Shown in pieces: positions 35,976 through 49,177 of a stretch of 64,000 nucleotides of DNA. The stretch's first letter is position 1; every line of letters starts with the position of its first letter. The notes beneath the pieces were generated by a model. The model was not told where the DNA came from. It saw nothing but the letters and a program-made list of their open reading frames with translations, and searched no databases. Source of the stretch: Cryptomeria japonica (lineage: Eukaryota; Streptophyta; Pinopsida; Cupressales; Cupressaceae); assembly GCF_030272615.1 (NCBI RefSeq), contig NC_081406.1, positions 190,585,891-190,649,890 of the forward strand, read 5' to 3'. Both the position numbers and the translations under genes were made by a program.

Positions 35976-36679
35976 GGAATTTGTCAGGACTTTATTTGAT
36001 TTTTAGGAATTTTTTCAATATCGTATTTGAATATTTAGTGATTTTTCAAGACTTTTTACATTTTTTATAGAATTTTTTAGGACTTTATATGATTTTTATG
36101 GCTTTTTCAGGATCATATTTGAATATTTAGGATTTTTTCAGCTATGCCCCCAGTATGAAGACCTGTTATGATATGATGATCTAGGTGATGCATATGGAGA
36201 CAACAAATTTTTGACATGATCTATGTTAATGCAATATGCATGATGAAAATGCATTTCCTATTTCTACAAGGATGACTGTGTTTTTTTAGCATTTTGTAGT
36301 AAACCAATTGAATTAGAGGTACAAAACATTTCATAGATAAGCAGTCAATCGATCCTCAAGGTCCTTTGGAACATCCAAATTAACACACTTAATGAATAGG
36401 ATTTACGAATGGGGACAAGGAAAAACTTCTCCATTGAATCTTGAAACTTTGATCCTCTTTTGCCCATGTGTGTGAAAATGAGTTAATTCCTACTCTTGTG
36501 TTCACTAAACATCCTTAGCATCCTATATGACTAGCTATGTGGATTATTCTAATTCCAAAAGCATCCCAGATAGAGTCTCACTGCCAGCAAGCTTTTAGGG
36601 CTTTGACGAGGTTATACACTATAATCTTTTAAAAAATTGATCCATTGTCAGTAGGCATCCATAGGGCTGATGGAGTTAT
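35976..36679. other. noncoding 3' region of the Gypsy element (right of the L1)
   Basis: T-rich sequence with repeated ...gactttatNtgatttttNgg motifs (35985-36130), then AT-rich sequence without ORFs. It ends in gttat (36675-36679), the target-site duplication of the next LTR. Confidence 0.45.
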
Positions 36680-37737
36680 TGTTAGGTCTTGGGGACAACT
36701 GAGAGGGGGGGGGGTGAATCAGTTGTCCAACAAATTCAACTTAACCAACTTTAATGCTTAATACTGGTAAACCAGTCTTTTATGTCGGTAGATAGTTTTA
36801 TCAGTTAATTACAATATCGGTAAAGATTAATGCATGAAATAGAAAGACAATAACATCCACAACACATAACACATAACACCAATATTTGTATGTGGAAACC
36901 CTATAAGGGGAAAAACCACTATGGGAAACCTTACCCACAATCAGATGATACTACTGTAGATAGTATGTGTATACAAATGGGGTCTGCACATGCAGAAAGG
37001 CCAAGCGCCTAGAGCTCACTACTCAAACACAAATAGGAGTCACACTGACTGCAATTGGATGCTTAGATCCAATAAGGATGTACTTCTCAAATTAGCATCT
37101 TTCTATGCTAGATCTAGTACCGGTGTAGTTCTGATTGTCTTCACAAAAACCCTCCTTCAACCTTCAAATGATGTCTGCATGTATAGCTCTACTTGTTCTC
37201 GCATATACCTTCACACAATTCTTTTTCACGTTCCACACCCGATCTTACAAATAAGATCTTACATTTATATCATAACCTAAGACCAATTTTAGTAGGTCAG
37301 CTCTAAAGGATATTACAATAAAATCAATTTACAAATAAAACAATGTCCGATGCAATAACCGATTCAACATGTCGGCTTGATGCATTTACAACATTAATAA
37401 GACATCTCCATAGCGTGTCGTGCTCATCTAGAAAAGATAAACCTGTCGGTGTATAACCTGGACCTATTTGTCGGTAACAGAAAATATGCAAATACGAATA
37501 TGCCAATGAACAAATCTCCAAGACAAAGTGTCCAAATGATGTCTTCAACATAACCAAGTGTTCTCCATGCCATTCCAAGTGCCGTTGAACATTATATCCT
37601 GTCGGTGTACCAAATACCTATGACCGTGCATAAGTCACTTGCTTGCCGATGAATGTTGTTGTTTCTCCAAAGTGCCAGAGTTGATAAGTGTTAGTAGGTG
37701 TTGACATCAATGACAAAACCATACCAAAATACCAACA
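36680..37737 (-). mobile_element. Copia-type solo LTR
   Basis: TGTTAGGTCTTGGGG...AAAATACCAACA, 1058 bp, flanked by a perfect target-site duplication gttat (36675-36679 and 37738-37742). It carries the family signature aactgagagggggggggg+tgaatcag at about 36700. No PBS or internal sequence. Confidence 0.93.
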
Positions 37738-37742
37738 GTTAT

Positions 37743-38441
37743 TTGCATGTTCCCATAGTCAAGATTTTTGTCACACTTGTATGCATGATATTTCAATTAT
37801 ATATCATTGCTCTTTTTCCTTTTCATGGATATTCAACATAGCACTTTTCTTTTTATTTTCTTTCCTTGACTTGTAGGTAATGAAACCCACATGGGTGTGA
37901 TAATTACAGTGGCGCTAAAGTAGAATATTGGATATTTCACTAGCCATATGATAAACTAGGTGTCTAGAATGAATTAGAGATTTATTATTGTGTTTGAGAA
38001 GTAGCAATTGATAGACTTTGGGTTAACAAGTCTCAGATAGTGAAAGCTCTACCCAACCATAAGTAAATCGTCATCATGAGGTGATGTTGAAAATGTATAA
38101 CCTTAGGATCTCAAAGACTTCATGTCTGAATATCTAAGAAAGTGGACTACCCTTGTTTGTCTAGAATGCAAATAGATAATAAACTTGGACAATTTTCTTG
38201 TTTTATTGATGCTATTATATGATAATGCATAAATCTTGTAAATGCGATGCATTTGAAAATGAAACTATATGCGATGCAATGCTTTTTTAATAAAATGATA
38301 TGTAATGCAGAAAATAAAACCTACACTAACCCAACCCTTTATATGTAGTTTTGTTTAAGGCTCATGTTGTTCATAGGGCCAGGAAGTGGATCTCCCTCCA
38401 TAGTAGCCAAGTTATATGCTCTGTTTCCTATTACCCTCGTT
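37743..38441. other. noncoding sequence between the solo LTR and the integrase
   Basis: AT-rich, no ORF with a recognisable domain. It continues the Gypsy 3' region; the part 38340-38441 reads on minus as the decayed end of pol downstream of integrase copy A. Confidence 0.45.
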
Positions 38442-39648
38442 ATGATAAAAGGACCTAGTCAGTTAGGTTCGAACTTTCCTGGCTTTTCATGCTCTACTAG
38501 GTTCCTTTGGTTCTCCTTGAAAACTAGATCTCCTACTTCAAAATTTCTTGGTTTTACTTGTTTATTGTAACTCCTTCTTAGTCTTTTCTAGTAGCCTTGC
38601 AAGTGATTTAAATTAGTTTGTCTCTTTTCATCGAGCATTTCAATATCTTGCAATCTTGCAACTTGATAGTCTTCTTCTAATATGATATGTTTTAAGGAGA
38701 CTCTTAAAGAAGGTAGTTCTATTTCAATAGGTAAAATTGATTTTGTATCATAGACCAATAAATAATGTGTTTCTCTTATAGGTGTGCATACCCCTTTTTT
38801 GTAAGCCCAAAGAGCAGGATTTAACTGGAGATGCCAGTTTCGTCCTGCGTCAGTGACAACTTTCTTCAGGATCTTCAATATTTTTTGTTTTTTTGCCTCT
38901 GCTTGTCCATTAGTTTGTGGATAATAGGGCATTGCAAATCTCTGTTGTATTTGGAATTGTTCACATAGCTCTCTCATTTCTTGATTCTTAAATGGATGAC
39001 CATTGTCTGTCACTATACACATTGGAATCCCATACTGACAGATGATGTAGTTAAGAATAAATTTTGCTATCTTCTTACCAATGGTGTATGTTAGAGGGAT
39101 TGCCTCTACCCATTTGGTAAAATACTTGATTGTTGTTAAGATGAATTTGTGCCCATTAGATGAGGTAGGATTAACTTTACCAACAAGATCTAACCCCCAT
39201 TGTGAAAATGGCCATGGTGATGTGATAGGTTGGAGATCTTGTGCTGGTGCATGAAAGAAGTCCCCATGCAATTGACATTGTCTAGACTTCTGTACATATT
39301 TATAGGCATCTTTTTTCATAGTAGGTCAATAGTATCCAATTCTTAGTAACTTATTTGATAGTGCAGGGCCACTTGGATGTGCACCACAAATTCCATCATG
39401 TACCTCTTTTAAGGAAAGTTGCACTTCTTCAAAATTAAGACATCAAAGAAGTGTTCCATTTAGAATCTTTATGTACAATGTGTCAGCGATAATGGCATGT
39501 CTAGATGCTTGATGAATAAGAGTCTTATTTTGATTTCTTGACAGATCAAGAGACATATACTGATTATGTAAGTATTTGTATATCTTATTATACCATGGGG
39601 ATTCAGGACCCACAATGACACATACATATTATGATGAGGGAATCTCAT
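38442..39648 (-). pseudogene. pol: Gypsy integrase, tandem copy A
   Basis: A 243-residue open frame (39319-38588) starts MKKDAYKYVQKSRQCQLHGD (end of the HHCC finger: C-Q-x-H) and contains the integrase core WGLDLVGKVNPTSSNGHKF, FTKWVEAIPL, IVTDNGHPFKN and PYYPQTNGQAEAKKQKILKI, the DDE triad region, and the downstream end LDEKRQTNLNHLQGY. It inserts the cDNA into the genome. The segment 38442-39648 is repeated immediately upstream (39649-40861). Copy A has the longer open frame of the two. Confidence 0.85.
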
Positions 39649-40861
39649 ATGATAAAATGACTTAGCTAGTTAGGTTCAAAATGTCCTAGCTATTCACGCT
39701 CTACTAGGTTCCTTTGGTTTTCCTTGAGAACTAGGTCTCCTACTTCAAATTTCCTTGGTCTTACTCATTTATTGTAACTTCTTCTCAGTCTATTCTGGTA
39801 GCCTTGAAAGTGATTTAAAGTAGTTTGTCACTTTTCATCGAGCATTTCAAGCTCTTGCAATCTTGGAACTCGATAGTCTTCCTCTGATATGATGTGTTTA
39901 AAGGAGACTCTTAAAGAAGATAGTTCTATTTCAATAGGTAAAATTGCTTCTCTACCATAGACCAATGAATAATGTGTTGCTCATGTAGTTGTGCATACCC
40001 TTGTTTTGTAAGCCCAAAGAGCGGGATTTTACTGGAGATGCCAGTCTCGTCCTGTATCAGTGACAACTTTCTTTAGGATTTTCAATATTGTTTTGTTTGC
40101 TACCTCTTCTTGTCCATTACTTTGCAAATAATATGGCATTGCAAATCTTTGTTGTATCTATAATTATTCATATAGTTCTCTCATTTCTTGATTCTTAAAT
40201 GGACGTCCATTGTTTGTCACTATAGACATTGGAATTCCATACCTGTAGATGATGTAGTTAAGCATGAATTTTGGTATTGTCTTATCAATGGTGTATGTTA
40301 GAGGGATTGTATCGACCCATTTGGTAAAACATTCAGTAGCGGTTAAGATGAATTTGTGCCCATTGGATGAGGTAGGATTAACTTTTCCAACAAGATATAA
40401 CCCCCACTATGAAAATGACCATGTTGATGTGATAGGTTGGAGATCCTGCACTGGTGCATGAATGAGGTCCACATGCACTTGACATTGTCTACACTTTTGT
40501 ACATATTTGTAAGCATCCTTTTCCATAGCAGGCCAATAGTATCCAGTACGTTCTTAATAAATTCTTTGATAGAGTAGGGCCACTTGAATGTGCACCACAA
40601 ATTCCATCATGTGCCTCTTTTAAAGCAAGTTGCACTTTTTCAAAATTAAGACATAAAGAAGTGTCCCATCAAGTATTTTTTTGTACAATGTGTTAGCAAT
40701 AATAGTATGTTTGGATGCTTGATGAATAAGATTCTTCTTTTGATTTCTTGATAGATTAGGAGACATATACTAATTATGTAAGTATGTGTATATCTCATTA
40801 TACCATGGGGATTCAGGGCCCACAATGACACATACATATTCTGATTTGGAAGTCTCATATG
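39649..40861 (-). pseudogene. pol: Gypsy integrase, tandem copy B
   Basis: It matches 38442-39648 base for base over about 1.2 kb with roughly 10 percent differences, e.g. ctactaggttcctttggtt and taccatggggattcagg occur in both at a 1.2 kb offset. On minus it follows the second RNase H, so it occupies the normal place of integrase. Several stops and frame breaks; ORF 40600-40343 shows EFIKNVL-type sequence in a wrong frame. Divergence between the copies says that the duplication is old. Confidence 0.85.
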
Positions 40862-42720
40862 TTGATACCATAAATTGTTCTAAAATGAACTCGAACTGAG
40901 TTTCATTATTAGGCATGTCTAGGAGAGACCCTACTATAGCCATGGCATCTGCTACCTTGTTCTGCATTCTTGGAATCTACTCAAAAGTGATGTTACTAAA
41001 ATGTTCTTTGCAATCTTCTACCATTTGTTTATAAGGCATCAGTTTATCAACTTTTGTGTTATAGTCATCATTGACTTGATTGGCAATCAGTTGTGAGTCA
41101 CCATAAACCTGTAGTTATTTTATCCTCCATTGTATAGCGATACAAAGTCCTATGATGAGAGCTTCATATTCAGCTATATTGTTTATACAACGAAAATTGA
41201 TCCTGAATGACTTCGGGATAGAATCACCTTGAGGGGTGATGAAAACAATCCCGACTCCTACTCCATGATTGGTGTAAGAACCATTGAAGTAAAATTTCCA
41301 AGTGGTGGGTGCTATCAATGTAAACATGGATTCATCAGGAAAATCCACTAGTAGTGGGTGTCTATCTTGCAAGGGAGCTTCTGCTAATTGATTTGCTATA
41401 ATCTTCCCTTTGATTGCCTTTTTGTCCATGCACTCTATGTCAAACTCACTTAAAATAATGACCCACTTGGCCAATCTTCTAGTTAATGTTGCTCTTCAAA
41501 ATAGATACTTTAGTGGATCAAATCATGCTATGAGTTAAACTTTGTGACTCAACATATAGTGTCTTAGCTTATGAGATACAAATATCATTGCTAGACATGC
41601 TCATTCTATGGGAGTTTAATAAGCTCATATCCAATTAGGGTTCTACTTATATAGTATATTTCTCTTTCCTTTCCCTGATCATTATGTTGTGCCAAAAGAG
41701 CTCCCAAAGATGAGTTTGTTGATGATATATACAATAATAAAGGTTTTCCTTAAGTAGGTGGGGCTAATACCAGAGTAGTCAAAAGATAATATATTAAAGC
41801 TTGAAAAGCTTCTTGGCACTGATCTATCCATTCTAAGGTGAATATTTTTCTAAGTAAATGCTAAAATGTGTGACATTTATTTGCTAGTTGTACTATGAAC
41901 TTTCTTATAGACCGTAATATTCCTTGCAATCCCCTTAACTACTTGAGTGTTGATGGTGGTTGCATATCAAGGATTGCTTTGACCTTTGCTAGATCTACCT
42001 CAATGCCTCTATTAGAAACAATAAAGCCTAGAAGCTTGCTAGCTATGACACCAAACACACACTTCTTTGTATTTAATCTAACATTGTATTATTCTAATTG
42101 ATCAAATATCTTAGAAAGGAATTCCATGTGATCTTCTCTTGTTTGTGTGTTAGCCAGCAGATCATCAAAATAGTCTTCCATCATATTGTGGATCATGTCA
42201 TCGAATAATGTTGTCATAGCCCTTTGATATGTTGCTTTGGGGTTCTTAAGACTAAATGACATGACATTCGAGTAGTATGTTCTCCATGGATAGGTAAATG
42301 TTTTCTTGTGTTGATCTTCTAGTGCAATCCTGATCTTGTTGTATCTTGAGAAACTATCTATTAGTGAAAGCATTTCATTCCCAGCAGTTAGATCAACTAT
42401 CATGTCTATGCTAGGTAATGAGAAAGCATCCTTAGGACATGCCTTGTTTAGATCTCAAAAATTTGTGCAGATTCTTATGCCCCCAGTGGGTTTAGTCATA
42501 GGTACTAGATTGGATATCCACTCTGCATAGTCAATAGGTCTAATGAAACCCACATCTAGAAGTTTTTGTAGTTCTACCTTTACCAGTAATGTGATCTGTG
42601 GATGCATCTTTCTGAGTTTTTGTTTGTATGGTTTGATTCTTGGTAACAACAACAAGTGATGCAATACCAATTTTGGATCTAGACTTGGCATATCTACATA
42701 TGACCAAGCAAAATTGATCA
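40862..42720 (-). pseudogene. pol: Gypsy RT, RNase H and second RNase H
   Basis: RT N-terminus: LRKMHPQITLLVKVELQKLL, VGFIRPIDYAEWISNLVPMT with KPTGGIRICTNF (42691-42455). RT core: LSLIDSFSRYNKIRIALEDQ (catalytic Asp), WRTYYSNVMSFSLKNPKATY, YFDDLLANTQTREDH (YFDD for YVDD) at 42403-42089. RNase H remnant: LGALLAQHNDQGKEREIYYI (about 41720-41660). Then KWVIILSEFDIECMDKKAIK and the second RNase H WKFYFNGSYTNHGVGVGIVF, NNIAEYEALIIGL (41300-41150); its first catalytic Asp is Asn here (FNGS for FDGS). This second RNase H places the element in the Tat lineage. Confidence 0.88.
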
Positions 42721-43045
42721 GACGTTGTTTGAAGAACTGTATGAACTTGTCCTTTTCTTCCTGATTTAATGATTATGATAAGTGGATATTGTGTATAACC
42801 TCTCCTTCTGCTATATTGATTTCTTCAGTCTTTTCCATCAGTAATGTTGAATTCTCTTGTTCAATAGGGAGAGTGTCTAACTTGCTTTTACCATTATTAT
42901 CATCATCATTTGCATCTTCTAACATATAGGAACTTGCCTCTCCAAAGTATTTTGTTCTATCCAACTCTATAGCAAACCCTGCCTTATGATCACCATGGGG
43001 AAACCCTTCTCTGACACCAAGGAATTATGTGATAACTTCATCATT

Positions 43046-43969
43046 CTAAAAGCACTCCAGACAGGGTGACTCTTCTTGCCCCCAGTCAATTAAATATGAA
43101 TGTGCAAGGGGTAAATCATTGCTTTCCTCCGCTAAAGAAGCCCCTGATATCATGCACACCTCGTTATCCTGAACATGTTTTAATGATCTTGGATGAACTG
43201 GTATATCATCGTAGGCAATTTCATCATCAATGAGTGGTTGGTTGTCATATGTCATGTCTATTGCTTGTGGGTTACTATCATGGATAGATAGAAATTCATA
43301 GTCATGAGAATCTGTCACACTTTCTTTATATGTTCTAGTATTTGATGTTGTGTCACTTATCTCATGTTGTTCTTGTTGTTCCTGACTTTTGGATCTCCTT
43401 TGTGTGGTGTTGACTCCCCTTAAGCCTGGTATAAGACGTTCTAGTCTTTCTTCATCTGACTCATTTGGTAGAGATAGGTTTGTTTCCCTATGAAAAAGAA
43501 TTGGCATAATCCATGTATTAGGCTCATTTGCAGGTGCTAAGCCAGTTTCCATTACCACATTTGCTTCTGAAGATCTTTTAGGTGCTATATTGTTAGATGA
43601 TGCCACATTAGTTTCTTGTAGAATATGCCTGATATCTTCACCATCTGACTCCATACTAGGATATGTTGTTGCTTTCTTACTTCCATAAGATGAAGGAGGA
43701 AATACTTTTGTTGATAACTGATTCTGAGGTATATACTCTGATGGTAATCTAGGTTTGTTCAATATGTCAAGTGTCCACTGCCTTGCCTCTATTATCTTTG
43801 TGATGTGTTTGTATCCTAATAATTTATTCTTTGGGTTCTCCTGAGATAAAACAAGTTCTAATCTTCCTTGTTTTTCTAGTCCCAAGCCTATGGTACCATC
43901 ATACCCATGTTTTTGTAGTATTTTAAAACCATTCCCATACTGATCTAAAGGTAACCTAGGTATTGTCAT
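43046..43969 (-). pseudogene. Gypsy pol linker with G-patch-like motif
   Basis: A 307-residue open frame between protease and RT. Near its start it reads GNGFKILQKHGYDGTIGLGL with EKQGRLELV after it, which fits the G-patch pattern (G-x-x-hh-x-K-x-G-ar-x-x-G-x-G-L-G-x-x-x-x-G). G-patch motifs bind RNA or helicases and occur downstream of protease in some retroelements. The rest is acidic and Ser/Asn-rich without a domain, e.g. DEERLERLIPGLRGVNTTQR, IAYDDIPVHPRSLKH. It is the longest uninterrupted frame in the window, notable in a decayed element. Confidence 0.6.
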
Positions 43970-44228
43970 ATCATCTTCTTCTTTAAATAACCATTGATTG
44001 ACATCTTCATCTAATGATTCTTCCTGCAGGTCTCCCCATCTAATAAATGAGTAGGAATCTGAGTAATTGAATATCTCTTTTCCTTTATCTTGTTATCATG
44101 GTATTTTGAGGTTTCCCAAAAGATCTAGGAGAAAGAGATAATTGTCTGACATTTGACGTACTTGAAATGGAATATTTCCCACAACCGACATCTTTAATCT
44201 GTAAAGAAGGTGTTGTAGGTGTATCTTT

Positions 44229-45164
44229 CTATGCTTCTATGATTGTTAATGAGTCCATTTGTGTAGTAAGTGGGGATGCTTGATTGATAGGTGCTTGGTT
44301 ATCCATACTTGCCTTTAAGTGATTACAATGGTGAAATGGGTTCGGATCACCATGGATGGTGATTTCAATGCCATTGTATGGAAATTTAACACACTGGTTG
44401 AATGTTGAAGGTATGGTCTGCATGGCATGAATCCATGGCCAGCCTAAGTGCATGTTATACCCCATTTCTCTATCCAAGACTTGAAAGGTAGCCTTTATTG
44501 TGATAGGTCCTACTTATATTGGTAGTGTAACCACACCTTTTGAAGGGTGTTATTCATCATCACATGCCTTGATGTTTATTCTTTTTGTGGAATCAATGTG
44601 AAGTTCAGAATAGCCCAATGCCTTGACCAAATTTAGTGTATAGATGTTGAGATCAACTCCTCCATCTATGAGTACTCTTCTAACTCTCTTCTTATGTATA
44701 TAAGCCTCTAGATGTAGTGGATCATTATGAAAAGGTCTATCATTAGGAACATCCCATTCTCTGAAAGCAATATAGGTAGAAGTAGCTAGATTCCCTACCA
44801 TGGATTGGAAAGTATTTTCATCTATATCCCTAGCAACCACTGAGTCTTGAAGTGATCTATCTAGGATTTCCCTGTGATTCGGTGATATGTGCAAAAAATC
44901 AAAAAGGGATATATGTTCTAGGGTTTTCTTTAGTTACTCAACCACATTATAGTTACCTATTGCTGGTGAGTGATTTGATGGCACTCCTTGTAAGGTCACT
45001 TTTGATCTACGCATGATGATGACACAATCTCTCTCTCTTGGATTTACTCTGATAGTAGGTACTGTATTATCTCTTGTGAGGGATATTTCTTCAACATATG
45101 ATGTATTATCAAGTTTTATTTCATATCCCATCTTATAATCATCATGTGAAATTCTGAAATCCAT
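44229..45164 (-). pseudogene. pro: Gypsy protease region
   Basis: It contains REWDVPNDRPFHNDPLHLEA, VRRVLIDGGVDLNIYTLNLV (44700-44640; D-G-G catalytic motif with the typical following LNI), then after a frame break REMGYNMHLGWPWIHAMQTI and QCVKFPYNGIEITIHGD (44470-44340), the usual sequence downstream of plant Gypsy aspartic protease (LLGRPWIHA type). Frame breaks near 44530 and 44930. Confidence 0.8.
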
Positions 45165-45519
45165 GATTTTTCTATAATCTCATCTTCAAACCACCCTAAA
45201 TAAGGTGGTTCTTCCTACCCCTTGTCCATAAGTCAAATATTCTCATCTTTATCATACCTTGGTGCTTCTGACATCATGCAAACTTGGTTATCATAGTTAT
45301 TGATCCATTGAATTTTCTCATCATGATCAAGTTCTTCTTTTGGATCAACATTTACTGTATCTCCTAAGCTAATAGCATGAATGGTATAGTCATATGAGAC
45401 CTTGTATAGTTAGCAGTGTTGTCTTGTGTTCTTGATGTTCATGGCTTACCTTTGTCATGTTTGACAAATGAGTCTTTAAAGATGGTGTGATTTGTGTTTG
45501 CCTAAGTTTTGTTGGTGTC

Positions 45520-47474
45520 AACTGTGATATCACCTTGATCCATCAAATGTTGAATTAGGTTCTTCAACTTATAGAAACTTGCAGTCTTATGACCTTTTGT
45601 ATGATGATAGTCACATAAATCATTATCATTCCACCAAGTTGGTTTGAAAGGACCTATTTTATACACTCTAATCTCTAGCAGAGTGATTACATTGGTAATG
45701 TATTAATTTCTTTAATGTTGATTCAATGGGCTCACCCAATGGTGTGTAGTTCCTTCTTAGAGCATTCATTCTTCAGAATCTTGTGTTTGTAGCTTGTGCA
45801 GTGTTTGCATTTGTTGATATTGTGTTATTTTGCATATACAAAATTTTATTATTAATAGATGATTGAATTGGTCCTTGTAAAGATACAATCGGTTGAGCTT
45901 TGTTCACTGTACAGGTGTCTAAAATGCCATCATCAGTTACATTATTGTTTCTTGACCAAAACTTGGATTTATCATTGTTTGTGTTATTTGGAGAAGCTCC
46001 ATATTTTATGATACCTTGTTCTACAAGTCATTTCTCATATTTTAAAGCCTTTTCAATGATTTGTTTAAATGAGATCAAACATTAGATTTGTATCAGATAC
46101 TTAATCTTTGGAATTAATTTCTCTGAAAACATGTCAACTTGCTCAATTTTGGGAATATTAGTCTTGCATCTTTGGTAGAGAGATCTCCATCTTTGTAAGA
46201 AGGATGTGAATATTTCATTCTCATTTTGTTTTTCAGCACATAGATCCATTAATGTAATTGGGGTATCAATGTTATGTGAGAAATTTGTAATGAATTGTTT
46301 AGCTAGCTCACCCCATGATGTGATCGTTGGTGGGAGGTGTGAAAACAACTCTAAAGCAGGACCTTTGAGACTTTTTGGAAATAAAATCATTAGATGGGTG
46401 TCCTCTTGTGAAACCTCTATACATGCAGTGAAAAATTCTCTGATGTGATCTCTAGGATCACCTTTCCCTCAGTATCTATTGAATTTTGATGCTTCAAAAT
46501 GTGGAGGGAAAGAAGGCATGTATATTGTATGATCAAAGGGATAAGGACATAAATCCTGCATTGTATAACTCTTTTTGTCATTACTAGTTTGCATAGTTGT
46601 CACCCATTGTTGTAGATTCTCTACTCGCTGGGTTAAAATTTATGTCTAAGTCAATGGTGCATTTTGCGCATGTATGTTTCCCACAAAAATATTTGTGGTA
46701 GTATAAATAGGAGCTTGTTGAAATGTACCATAACTGTAATTCTACGTGTTGTGGCTTCCGCTAGGTATTGTGAAATAAGAAAATTGTGAACCCATGTTTG
46801 GTTGGGTTGCACTCATTGTATTAGTGTAACCTGGTTTTATGTTTTGATGACTGTATATAGAACCTATTGAGTAGGAAACCGGAGGCTGAGTTGCACTTGT
46901 CGTATGAGAAACATGTGAGGCTTGTGTTTTACTTGGTGCCAAAGAACTTGATAATACTGGTGTGGTTTGAGAAGTTATAGTAGCTTGTGTTTATGTGCTC
47001 ACATTCATAGTCGAGGATGATGCACTTGCTTGAAAACTTGTGTTTGACACCAAAGTTGCTTGAGTTGATTATGTTGATGTATTTTGGGATGAACTAGAAG
47101 TCATAGCTTGTGTTTGTGTTACATTTAGTACTTGAATTCTATTTTGACCTAAGGTAATTCTTGGTGGTAAGATCATTGTGACATCAAAACCTTGAGGTAA
47201 TTTGGCACCATTTTATAATAACAAAGAAATATATCGATCTTTGTCATTTTTTAGAAGGGCATTTAGAATCATAAGAACATGTGGGTCCTGTTGAGCTGAC
47301 TCAATTTCTTTGGGTGTTGTTTTGTTGTAGTTCTTGTATTGTTGGCATGCCATAGGTATTTGATTGCTGATAGTTTTGAATGTTTGATATACCCATGTTC
47401 CAAGTAGGGTTAATTAATGGGTCGTTATTTGGATCTGTTTTACTATTTTTCTTTTGTGACCTTGTGACAGGCAT
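45520..47474 (-). pseudogene. gag: Gypsy gag
   Basis: Start MPVTRSQKKNSKTDPNNDPL at 47474, a typical Gypsy gag N-terminus. A Ser/Thr/Gln-rich stretch follows (SKTQASHVSHTTSATQPPVS, 46942-46742), then the retrotransposon gag domain (LKGPALELFSHLPPTITSWG, LAKQFITNFSHN, FLQRWRSLYQRCKTNIPKIE, 46390-46082) and near 45640-45540 a zinc-binding-like motif DLCDYHHTKGHKTASFYKLK, in which the last Cys is replaced. It forms the particle that packages the RNA. Several stops (TAG and TAA) break the frame. Confidence 0.8.
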
Positions 47475-48059
47475 TTAAGATTGCTATATGAGAACACTAA
47501 TACCTAATGTGAGATGATGATAGATGTTGGGTATGGATGCAAGACTCTAGAACAAAAAGTGATGTATGCAACACTATATTGGAGTTGAGAAAATACAACA
47601 CCACAGGAGCCCAAATGATCTCTGCAAGCTGAAAAACCTCTTACAAGGAGAGGCAAGGAAGCAAATCATTTGGGCTCCTATGGTGTTGTATTTTCTCAAC
47701 TGTAATATGGTATCAGAGCTTCAGATCTGCAACTACCTATTCTTGTTTTGAGAATTTTTACATTGGAAGCAGATTTGGGGTTTTAGAAAGTTTTTTTTAT
47801 GCACCTAGGGATAGGCTTTTTTTTTGAGCACTTTGGGCCTAAAAAGACCTCACCACCATGCTCAGAAGGCCCGAAAACCCTTATGGTCATATAAAATTTG
47901 ACCTTTTTTGGTCCCTGAGCCTTTGGGAGTATTTTTTTCTCCAGATCCAGGCCGTATGGCCCTGGCACGTAGTTCGAGAAAAAAATTCAAAATAAATATT
48001 TTTTTGCCTTTTTACGACATGCAGGCCAGATTTTGATTTTTTGAAAAAAATCTTCAAAC

Positions 48060-48633
48060 AAAAGAGATGGAAAAGAACACCACTGAAGCATGAAGAACCT
48101 GCAAACATTGTCGAAGAATAACTGCTGATCTGAAGAACCTCCACTAAAAGAGAACATGACCAGGTAGAGAAGACTGTAATCTATATGAGTACCCTCAAAT
48201 GACACTACTTGAATCAGAAGGAAAAAAAGGCAAACAAATGAAATTGAAATATACAGATGGCATGAAAAATACCAAAGCCTGAAGAGCTGATCAATCGAAC
48301 CACGAAAGCATTAGAATCAATAGGACAAACCTCCCCATAATGATGAAGAGGGAGAGAGATAGGTACATGGAAAAGAACGGCCAAGAAGAACTGCATGACA
48401 AATAACCAGGAACATAAAAGGTGCTGAGAAAAGTATGTGGTGTCGTGGAAGGAACACTCACTTGACACACATCATGAGGTGAATGTCATGGAAGGAATAC
48501 TCACTGGACAAAGGAAGATGGCAAACAATAGGCAAACATCAACCCCCTCATGGCACTTTATAAGTAGTGCATGTACAATAAGGCACAAGATGTGCAAGAT
48601 CCCAAGTAAACAATGCATGATGGCACTTTATCT
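48060..48633 (-). repeat. left arm of the internal inverted repeat
   Basis: About 574 bp, the reverse complement of 49178-49752; for example gcatgatggcactttatct here and agataaagtgccatcatgc there. Substitutions between the arms are few but present. Confidence 0.9.
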
Positions 48634-49177
48634 TAGTGTGTTTACATTACACACTTTTGTGAATATTGGGCTCTCTCATTTTTTAGCATATTTTCTGTGT
48701 ATTTCTTTCTTCTGTGATTTGCTTCCTTGCTTCTCCTTGTAATAGGTTTTTCAGCTTGCAAAGATCATTTGGACTCCTATGGTGTTGTATTTTCTCAACT
48801 CCAATATGGTATTAGAGCCGGACCTCGTGATGTTGGCATTTTTTTCCAATTTTGTTGTTTGACTGTGTTTTTTTCCAGTCAAAGTGGAGTCTCTTTTTTG
48901 CACTCCAGGAGACGTAGAATGAGCATCTGAACTCCGTTTTTTGAAAAATTTATATTTTTGGAATGCGTGTGCTGTGTATTTTCCAGCCATATGAGTTTTA
49001 TTTCCAAATTCTTCTCCATGCATATTTTATTCAGTTTTTTTCTTTTCAGCACTCTGGTGGACATCTTAGTTGTTTTAGGTCCTGGGATCTCTTCTCTGAG
49101 TATGATGTATCGGTTTTTGCTTTTCTTTCTGTTTCCAGTCTTATTATCATTGTAGCTTCATTTATGCAAACACATTG

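Noticed and set aside
35815-36006. Plus-strand ORF near the L1 5' end
   Set aside because: Shadow of the L1 5' UTR repeats (atggcagcaag) and T-rich flank.
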